Shown here piece after piece: positions 57,298 to 64,000 of a stretch of 64,000 nucleotides of DNA. The notes below the pieces were generated by a model. That model did no database searches, was not told the origin of the DNA, and was given only the letters and a program-made list of their open reading frames with translations. Within the stretch, counting starts at the first letter, position 1. The number at the start of each line of letters is the position of its first letter. This DNA is from Amaurobius ferox. Lineage: Eukaryota > Arthropoda > Arachnida > Araneae > Amaurobiidae. Position numbers and translations under genes: made by a program. Location of the stretch: contig OX578146.1 of the NCBI GenBank assembly GCA_951213105.1, positions 113,440,127-113,504,126 on the forward strand, given 5' to 3'.

Positions 57298-57396
57298 TCT
57301 TGCTGCTATTGCAAGTATCATCTATTCCATATTGACGAAAGCATAAGCACAAAACCGGTCCATGAATGCTGTTTTCAGCTATAAGAGCACGATCTT
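57298..57396 (+). ncRNA. Hammerhead-type repeat, core lost
   Basis: TTCTTGCTGCTATTGCAAGT, CTATTCCATATTGACGAAAG, GCATAAGC, ACAAAACCGGTCCATG and GCTGTTTTCAGCTATAAG follow the consensus of the 16-kb motifs. CTGATGA reads TTGACGA and GAAA reads AAAA. It is plus-strand, opposite to the Penelope relic 500 bp away. Confidence 0.55.
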
Positions 57397-57544
57397 GATT
57401 TTAAGAACACCTCATGTAGGCGGATTCTTTAAATATAAATTTAACATGTGTCCATTAGTTATAGACACCAATATTCCACAAATTATGCGTTTGAAACCAA
57501 ATCAACAAATGAAGAATCGAAGGATACATCAAGATGACAAATCG

Positions 57545-57860
57545 AAACTTTAAAGCTCCGGAAACCAACTTCCAGCCCTTCAAATTCTTCTATTTGATGT
57601 GCAGGAACAGCCTGCTTGGTAGTTTCCACTGACGTTATCCATTAAATAGATTTTAATAATCTTCAATTAAATGCCCTTTGTCCAGACAGAACATGGATTC
57701 AAAATTATTAATGCGTTCTGATTAAGTAGTATTAATGTAGACGCCAGACGCAAGGTTAGAACGATTCATCATTTCCCTCCAAACTGACGATGATTTATCA
57801 GGTACATATGTATGTAAGACCTTTAAGAGCGGCCTCATTTCACTGATACACATTAAAGGT
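57545..57860 (+). repeat. Dispersed repeat H, copy 3
   Basis: GCTCCGGAAACCAACTTCCA, CTTCAATTAAATGCCCTTTG, GACAGAACATGGATTCAAAA, GATTAAGTAGTATTAATGTA, GACGCCAGACGCAAGGTTAG and GACGATGATTTATCA match the other H copies. Confidence 0.78.
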
Positions 57861-58059
57861 GTTATGTAAACAGGGCAGTAACTTTATTTTCTTTTATGCG
57901 ATGTACTGTTTAGCACTTAATGTTTGTGCGCTTTTATCAAGTAAAAGTAGAATATTCGTAAATTATTCTATTAATAATAATTTTATGGAATCGAAGCATT
58001 TTTATATTTAAACAATATCACTATATATAATTGTCTAAAGTGTGTTTCTATCTTTCCAG

Positions 58060-58530
58060 CAGATTCTCCAGAAGCCCTACCATTAACCTAAAAGGCTGAA
58101 TCTTTGCACATTCGCAGTATCGACTGAGGTATTGCATCTAACGGTGCCGAAGTTTTCATTTATCAATTGGAGCCGAAGTGGTTGTCGAGTGGTCAAGGCG
58201 AGCGTTTCCACAGCAATCGCTCGACCGCCGCGTTGTGGGTTCGAGTCCCACGTAAGACATGGATGTTTGTGTTGTGGGCGCAGTGTGTTCCGTCCCCCTC
58301 TGGTGCGCCTTGGGCAACGTCCTAGGACGGCTAAATGGTTCACGTTCTGGCCGCTGAAATAAAGGCGAATGATGATGAGTCAAGTGCCTGGCCATTTGAA
58401 AAAAAAAATATCAATTGGCGGGAGGGAAGAGAAATGACGTTTTTCAAACGTATTTATGTCTTTCCAAACGCTCTACGGACCCCCTGGTGACTTTAAAGAC
58501 GGAAATTTTACACACTTGTAATATCCGATT
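58060..58530 (+). repeat. Repeat K fragment, interrupted by SINE-2
   Basis: CTCCAGAAGCCCTACCATTA, AAAAGGCTGAATCTTTGCAC, GACTGAGGTATTGCATC, and after the SINE GGCGGGAGGGAAGAG and CCCCTGGTGACTTTAAAGAC match the units at 26740-28235. Confidence 0.55.
58161..58418 (+). mobile_element. tRNA-derived SINE-2 with 10-bp target duplication and A-tail
   Basis: The element is 58171-58408 between TATCAATTGG at 58161-58170 and 58409-58418. The head (58171-58255) has box A TGTCGAGTGGTCAAGG and box B GGTTCGAGTCC, with class II (Leu/Ser-like) spacing. The body includes TGGTGCGCCTTGGGCAACGT and GGCGAATGATGATGAG, and the tail is about nine A. It shares no body with SINE-1. The 76-86-codon frames on both strands here are SINE sequence. 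Confidence 0.9.
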
Positions 58531-58777
58531 CCCGCCACTGCCAAAACTGCCGCCGTGTTTACGCGGAGTACGATCACGTTAAACATGTGGGTCCGTAAGT
58601 CCTTCCAAGTGGTCGTACGGTCTGGGTTTCAACAACAAAACTTGTAATATCCCGGCCGTCCAAACAGTTACCTTGCACCTTTCTGGTAGGTCGGGCGGTC
58701 TGGGTCTCAACAACAACACTTGTAATATCCCGGCCGTCCAAATAGCTACCTCGCACCTTTCTGGTAGGTCGGACGGT
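58514..58777 (+). mobile_element. Three tandem SINE-1 fragments separated by the same 13-bp flank
   Basis: ACTTGTAATATCC occurs at 58514-58526, 58640-58652 and 58718-58730, each directly before a SINE-1 segment (58527-58639, 58653-58717, 58731-58777). The first starts in the middle domain (ACTGCCGCCGTGTTTACGCG) and has an internal deletion. The second and third start at CGGCCGTCCAAA. The first two end in CAACAACAA. The third joins family A sequence at 58778. Confidence 0.85.
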
Positions 58778-58985
58778 AAGCTTCCAGTATTCACGGATTG
58801 TGATTTTTGTAACAAATTTTGTTCGACTCAATCCATTCATTCGTCAGTTATAGTCTCCACAGACTTACTGACACACACACATACTTTCACACACACACAC
58901 ACACACACACATCATCTCAAAAATGCTCGATTCGTGATCAGGGATACTTGAAACGTGCTTTCCCGTCGAAAACTCGAATTCGAAT
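58778..58985 (+). mobile_element. Family A fragment (hairpin-proximal part), left arm of palindrome
   Basis: Begins AAGCTTCCAGTATTCACGGA and runs through the conserved block and CA tract (58868-58912) to GTCGAAAACTCGAATTCG, where it switches to the opposite-strand copy. Confidence 0.85.
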
Positions 58986-59851
58986 TTTCGACGGGAGCGC
59001 ACGTTTTAGGCATCCCTGATCACGAATCGAACATTTTTGAGGTGATGTCTGTGTGTGTGTGTGTGTGTGTCAATGAGTCTTTGGAGACGATAACTGACAA
59101 ACGAATGGACCGATTCGAACGAAATTTGGTACAATAATTACAATCCTTGAATACTGGAAGCCTATTGTTTTTATACGCAATCGAATGTTCAGAACCCCCC
59201 CCCCCCCCCTAAATTTTCAAGTGAAATTTTGAAAAAAATCATCAAGAAATCAAAACCTTTAATAAAGTTACGCAAATAGGCATTTCCTAAGTAATTTTTC
59301 ATTAAAAAACGATTAACATAAATTTTAGAACGCTAGCATGAACCGTTTTCGGGATATTGCACATTTTTCATTATCAAAAAATCACATAAAATAAAAAAAA
59401 AATCCTATTAAGAAACATGCTCACGTTTCATATGTAATATCATGCGATAAATTTGGTAACATCATTCTCGTGGATCCTAGCTTGTTCCATTTATGAAAAA
59501 AGATACTTTTAGTAATACTTTTGTATTTGAACGCCAATAGTCATTTATCTGCTATAAGAATAAATTATATCTCCGTCCATAACGCTTGCCGAGATTTTGA
59601 CGACGAATTTGGCGGAATGTCGCCAACTTGGCGACTTTTTTAAATGTTACCAAATCAAAGAAAATCTCTCTAAATGGATAAAAATGACGCTAAATCGATA
59701 AAAATAACGACTATATGACGAAAATTCAATATCTTGGAAAAAAATATAAGTATTTACTGTAAAAGTAATCTATTCTGTTTTTACTGTAAAAGTATTAAAT
59801 ACATTGCATTATATAAGGAAAGTCATGTGCTGCCCTCATCAGATTTTTTTG
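58986..59851 (-). mobile_element. Family A element, right arm of palindrome, terminal hairpin lost
   Basis: Minus-strand A from TTTTCGACGGGAGCGCACGT to the left end GGAAAGTCATGTGCTGCCC, CATCAGATTTTTTTG. Its poly-C run (about 59197-59210, expanded) matches the G-runs of the plus copies. The normal terminal hairpin is missing at the junction. Confidence 0.87.
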
Positions 59852-59859
59852 TATTAGAA

Positions 59860-60260
59860 ATTATATATTATTTGGTACAAAGGTAAAATGTAAGTAAGTA
59901 TATGGTTTTATGTTCCATAATAAAGACTGTATGAGGATATTAAGAGTGCAAAGGCTATACCTTTATTGTGATAATAATTGTGAAATAAACAAAACTCAAT
60001 ACTATGGAATATTAATGTTTGAAAATGTTGAGCCGCTACTCACACTCCCGAGATTATGTAGTAAGCTACCGCTTATTAAAATACCTTAGAGTGCATATGT
60101 TCTGCTTGAGTACAGCTAGTACAAATTAAAATCCTCCTCCCGCTAAACTTCTCAAAATGAATAATTAAGAAACTTATTTACAATACCTCAATTAAAAGTT
60201 TTAATAAATGTCAAATAAAATTCTAAGATGAAGACTATATCAACAAGCATAGCATGATGA
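59860..60260. other. Unassigned AT-rich DNA
   Basis: Nothing recognised. Confidence 0.4.
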
Positions 60261-60264
60261 ATTG

Positions 60265-60580
60265 GTTATTTAACATTCCGCTGCGGAAATCAACCTGCAA
60301 CTCTTTCAAATCTATTTGGATCAGCCTGACATCGGGGCTCATTGACATTTCTAAGATATTAAATAGAGTTTGATATTCTTCAATTGAATGCGCTTTGAGG
60401 AGATGGAATACAGATTCAGATTTATTAATGTATTCAGATGATGTAATATTAATGTAGAAGCCAAACGTGAGATGGATCAATTCATCATTCTCACCAAACT
60501 GGTGATTTATCATCTCAGGTGCATAGGTAGAAACTTTAGAAGCTCCAGTATTTTATAGTTATAAAATAAAGGTGCTACTT
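60265..60580 (+). repeat. Dispersed repeat H, copy 4
   Basis: CGGAAATCAACCTGCAACTC, TTCTTCAATTGAATGCGCTT, GAGATGGAATACAGATTCAG, TAATATTAATGTAGAAGCCA and GGTGATTTATCATCTCAGG match the other H copies. A 92-codon minus frame (60235-60513) lies in it and is repeat-derived. Confidence 0.78.
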
Positions 60581-60584
60581 AAAA

Positions 60585-62160
60585 ATAAATGATTTCCACT
60601 CCCGTGTCTTGGGGAGGGGATGGGGGGGGGGGGGGGCAAGACACATCCTCTCATGTTGAGCATTACTCTCTTAATATTGGAGCCATTATCAACTTTTGTC
60701 AGCACTATATATCAAAGTAATTTTCTTTTCTTTTTTTCCTTCTATAATTAATAAAGTATTTAATTAATATTTTAAAACATTAATGGTAGATGGATATTAA
60801 TTTAGTTAATTTCGTTAACGGTTAATAAGATTAATGCATTAATTTTCAGTTAACTTAGATAACAATTTCAAAAAATAAATTTAAAATAGTCGCCTTTTGA
60901 TAAACCTCTGATATGTCACCAATAGGACTACGCAGCTTCCAATGCGCACACACTCGGGCGCATAGGCCGTTGAGCCTTAGTAAATTGATACTTGTCAGAT
61001 ATACGAGCAGGTCATGGTTAAGATACCTAAGATAGCTTAAATAGAACCGATAGATCGATACATACTGGGGCATTGTGCTCTATACGGCCGTTCAGCACAT
61101 TGCACACCTGTGGGCAAGTAATATGCAGAATCTTTATAGGTCATGTATAGGACTACTGTTAAGATACTTGCGCGTACAGCCCATATGCACTATATCAACC
61201 CGCAATGCCATAATGCCCCAATTAAGTATAGACACAGACATTGCTCAAATCGAACCAATACCACTGAAAATATGAAATATAGTCTAGCTCCCGCAGTGAG
61301 CCGCTGAACACGCCAGTTTCGAATGTATTTCTTTTTTTGCTTATTCCATTCGAATTTTATTATTTATTGATATGTCTCTTTTGCCAAAAGAGGCATAGTT
61401 TACAGCAGCGTTTTAATTTTTTTTTTTTTTTTTTTTTTGCGAGGCGGAGCAAAATTAAAGAAAATCTTAATTACAAATAATATTATATCACCTCTTTCTT
61501 TTTCTATATATACATATGATACAGAAATTTAAAGCTTTCCTCAATAACGCGCCCTTTTATTTCATAATTATTATTCCAAATTCCTATTTCGTGTCTGAGA
61601 TTAAGACCGTTTTGTAGACAGTTCCTGTCTCCAAAACGAAGCAAGAAAGTAGAACATTTTTATATGAGAAGTAGTTTCTATTTTGTATGGAAAGACATGC
61701 GGTTTGCACGCAAGATGTACACAAATGATACAAATGATAAACACCTACAGAACTTACATGACGGATACCTACAGAAAAAGCAGGTATATGTCAGTTATGC
61801 GTTTTATCGTCTAACTGACATATGACTGCTTTTTTTCTAGAAATTTTGAAGGAAAAGGAATAATTGGACTGAATCATTCGCCTGCCGTATTTATAAATTA
61901 TTTATATTTTACTGCGAAAACGAAGGATTCTGGACCCAAATGATTATAATTACAGCGTGTTACCATCATTCTAAAGAGCTAAAAAAATTTTTTTATTGAT
62001 ATCATATTTGAAAATATCCCCCTCCTCCCTGAGGGGATAACTTCCCCCTTAGACGGCTAATGACGTCACGAAATACAAAAAATGTATCTCGATTATTTTT
62101 TGCAACAATGATTGAAACTATGAAGTGTCGTGGTCATCTATCCATAAATAGCCCTTTTAT
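60585..62160. other. Unassigned DNA
   Basis: Minor items: a run of G at 60625-60637, poly-T at 61418-61438, and an inverted pair CTGGGGCATT / AATGCCCCA around 61065-61220. No gene recognised. Confidence 0.4.
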
Positions 62161-62164
62161 GCAT

Positions 62165-62480
62165 GATTGTACCAAATTTTGTTCTATGCTGCCATGTTAA
62201 AAAATATAAAATTTCGAAGTTTTCCCTCGAATTTAAATTTTTTTTTATCTAGTTCTATATTTTTGATAACAAAACCGGATATAACGTTTCGTGAAAATCA
62301 GTTAATATTTGTGGCTGCTATAGTGTATACAGGAAATCGACCACACACAGACATCACTCCAAAATTTGTTGAAGCGTGTTCCGGAGGTCTTAAAATTATA
62401 TATTGGAATTAAAATCTCAGATTCGAAAAATTTCAGGGAAATAATACTTTTTTTATACTATATAACATAGTATGGGAACG
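62165..62480 (+). mobile_element. Diverged family A-like fragment
   Basis: GATTGTACCAAATTTTGTTC, CACACACAGACATCACTCC, GAAGCGTGTTCCGGAGG and TATACTATATAACATAGTAT follow the order of the hairpin-proximal part of family A, with a different terminal hairpin. Confidence 0.55.
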
Positions 62481-62806
62481 TGATAAAATGCAGCTTATTA
62501 AACGGATTAATATTTTTCCATGCATATTTCTCGCCATTTCTTACAGAAGTACTTCAGTATAATGAGACATTTGTATATTGCTTTTCGCCGACACCATTCT
62601 TTATCGTATGTGTACATGTGTGCAAACCACACGTCATGCTGAATATACATCTGTCTATAGCTTAGTAATTGGAAATTTTTGCTTATCTTGCCTCTGAATA
62701 ATATAATATCTTGACAGGAATCTTGATATTAATCCTAACTTCTTTAATTCGCCGTTGGAAGCGCTGAAAACATATTCAATAGAAAGCGCATAGCCGGTTT
62801 CTTATT

Positions 62807-63980
62807 ACTTTCCCTGCAATACATGGTAATGTATAGGGAAAGTATTGGAATCATGCCGAAAATCGCAACTCGAGTTTTCGACGGATCTACACGTTTCGAG
62901 ACTTCTAGAATACGAAAAAACTATTTTTAGCGTGACGTCTGTGTTTCTTTTTACTTTCCCTGCAATACATGGTAATATATAGGGAAAGTATTGGAATCAT
63001 GCCGAAAATCGCAACTCGAGTTTTCGACGGAACTACGCGTTTCGAGACTTCTAGAATACGAAAAAACTATTTTTAGCGTGACGTCTGTGTTTCTTATTAT
63101 TTTCCCTGCAATACATGGTAATGTATAGGGAAAGTATTGGAATCATGCCGAAAATCGCAACTCGAGTTTTCGACGGATCTACGCGTTTCGAGACTTCTAG
63201 AATACGAAAAAACTATTTTTAGCGTGACGTCTGTGTGTGTGTATGTGTGTCTGTCTGTGCAGATTTTGTATCCACTCTAATTTAATAGACCGAATTTCAT
63301 AAAATTTGGAAGGTAAGTTACTTGTGGACGAATCTGGTGCTGATTAGTTTTTGGTACGATTTGGGATAAAAAAAAAAGCCGCATTTTTTTTTTTTTGCGA
63401 AATGGTCCACAAAAGCCTGTATCCATTCTAGCTAAAAAACTAATGGACCGAATTTTTTGTGACATGACCAGCAGAAATTAACTTTAACCACTCTAGCTGA
63501 GAAACTATTGAACCAAATTTCACAAAATTTGATAAATAATTCGTTTGTGGATTACTCTGGAGCTGCTCAGATTTTGGTATGATTTGGAAAAAAATAACCT
63601 GCTTTTTTTTGCGAAATGGGCCGCACAAATCGCCAAAATCTGAAATAAAAGACTACGTATGCTCAAATATATCAATTAAATGTTGTTTTATACGTAATTT
63701 TTAATAATAAAAATATTAAGGCCATCCCCATTACACGAGGACTAGCCGTTCTCGAGATATTTTTGTTTTTTCGCATTTTTGCTACGATACCTTTGACAAT
63801 ATGTCCAGTTACCAAATGAGAACGAAAATTGAATTAAAAGTACAAATTCTGTGTAATTTTAAATAATTATGAGTGTTATTTTCTGCAATTAAATTCAATT
63901 TGATAAATTATTGAAGAAATAAAGTGAACGTGAGTATGAGTCTGCAGGGAAAATCATTTGCTGAATTCAACAGATTTTTA
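62807..63980 (-). mobile_element. Family B element with triplicated 3' end
   Basis: The hairpin end (ACTTTCCCTGCAATACATGG...TATAGGGAAAGT) occurs three times at 62807, 62953 and 63099, an exact 146-bp period. Each is followed by GGAATCATGCCGAAAATCGC, ACTCGAGTTTTCGACGGA and TAGCGTGACGTCTGTG. Only the third continues into the rest of the element, ending at 63980 with CTGCAGGGAAAATCATTTGC, TGAATTCAACAG. The small minus-strand frames at 63277-63628 are element sequence. Confidence 0.87.
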
Positions 63981-64000
63981 GGTCTAGAACACCTCAATCG

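Noticed and set aside
58171..58255. Leu/Ser-type tRNA gene
   Set aside because: It is the head of SINE-2, which ends in an A-tail and is flanked by TATCAATTGG repeats.

Overview
This window is AT-rich metazoan DNA, almost certainly from an arthropod. A chelicerate is my guess from the element mix (Penelope-like retroelement with hammerhead ribozymes, tRNA and 5S SINEs, many Helitron-like short elements), but I cannot prove it. I find no confident host protein-coding gene. The longest open frames (22.5-24.5 kb) are by-products of a 24-bp satellite that is open in five of six frames, and other open frames over 100 codons are isolated, lack recognisable domains and look like chance. The one recognisable protein-coding relic is the 3' half of a Penelope-like element (reverse transcriptase C-terminus plus GIY-YIG endonuclease) on the minus strand at 55.9-56.8 kb. 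It is broken by one frameshift and followed on the same strand by a hammerhead ribozyme with an intact core.

Layout. 1-2.1 kb: unassigned DNA with a 5'-truncated SINE flanked by a 14-bp target duplication. 2.1-8.0 kb: a minisatellite split by a 5.64-kb hAT-type element (8-bp duplication, terminal inverted repeats, no transposase). 8.0-9.7 kb: microsatellite and a complete SINE whose head is a 5S rRNA sequence joined to a tRNA-like sequence. 9.7-14.3 kb: a pile-up of three related short-element families, here named A, B and C, including a tail-to-tail inverted pair of A. 15.4-17.1 kb: hammerhead-bearing repeats, two of them in a tandem duplication. 17.6-21.0 kb: a dispersed repeat pair, another truncated SINE and an A-rich tandem array. 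21.4-22.3 kb: a less repetitive segment with a TATA/initiator-like motif. 22.5-24.5 kb: the 24-bp satellite. 24.8-29.0 kb: diverged local duplications. 29-43 kb: mostly unassigned, with a full-length tRNA SINE (32.3 kb), a family B relic (30.2 kb), a decayed hammerhead pair (37 kb) and a 0.9-kb TA-flanked transposon with long inverted repeats (40.6 kb). 43-64 kb: two further full A copies, two C copies (one split by a B insertion), four same-strand copies of a repeat named H, the Penelope relic, a nested SINE/repeat cluster at 58 kb, a palindromic pair of A elements at 59 kb, and a B element whose 3' end is triplicated at 62.8 kb.

Families A, B and C share one architecture: a hairpin at one end (AGGAAAGT-type), an inverted match to it about 25-50 bp inside the other end, an internal CA or GTCT microsatellite, and a degenerate block of the type 'CGATAACT...GGACCGATT...AAATTTGGTA'. 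This resembles non-autonomous Helitron/Helentron-type elements (HINE/DINE-1-like). That class assignment is inference from structure; no Rep/helicase gene is in the window. Coordinates of repeat edges were read by eye and may be off by several bases.
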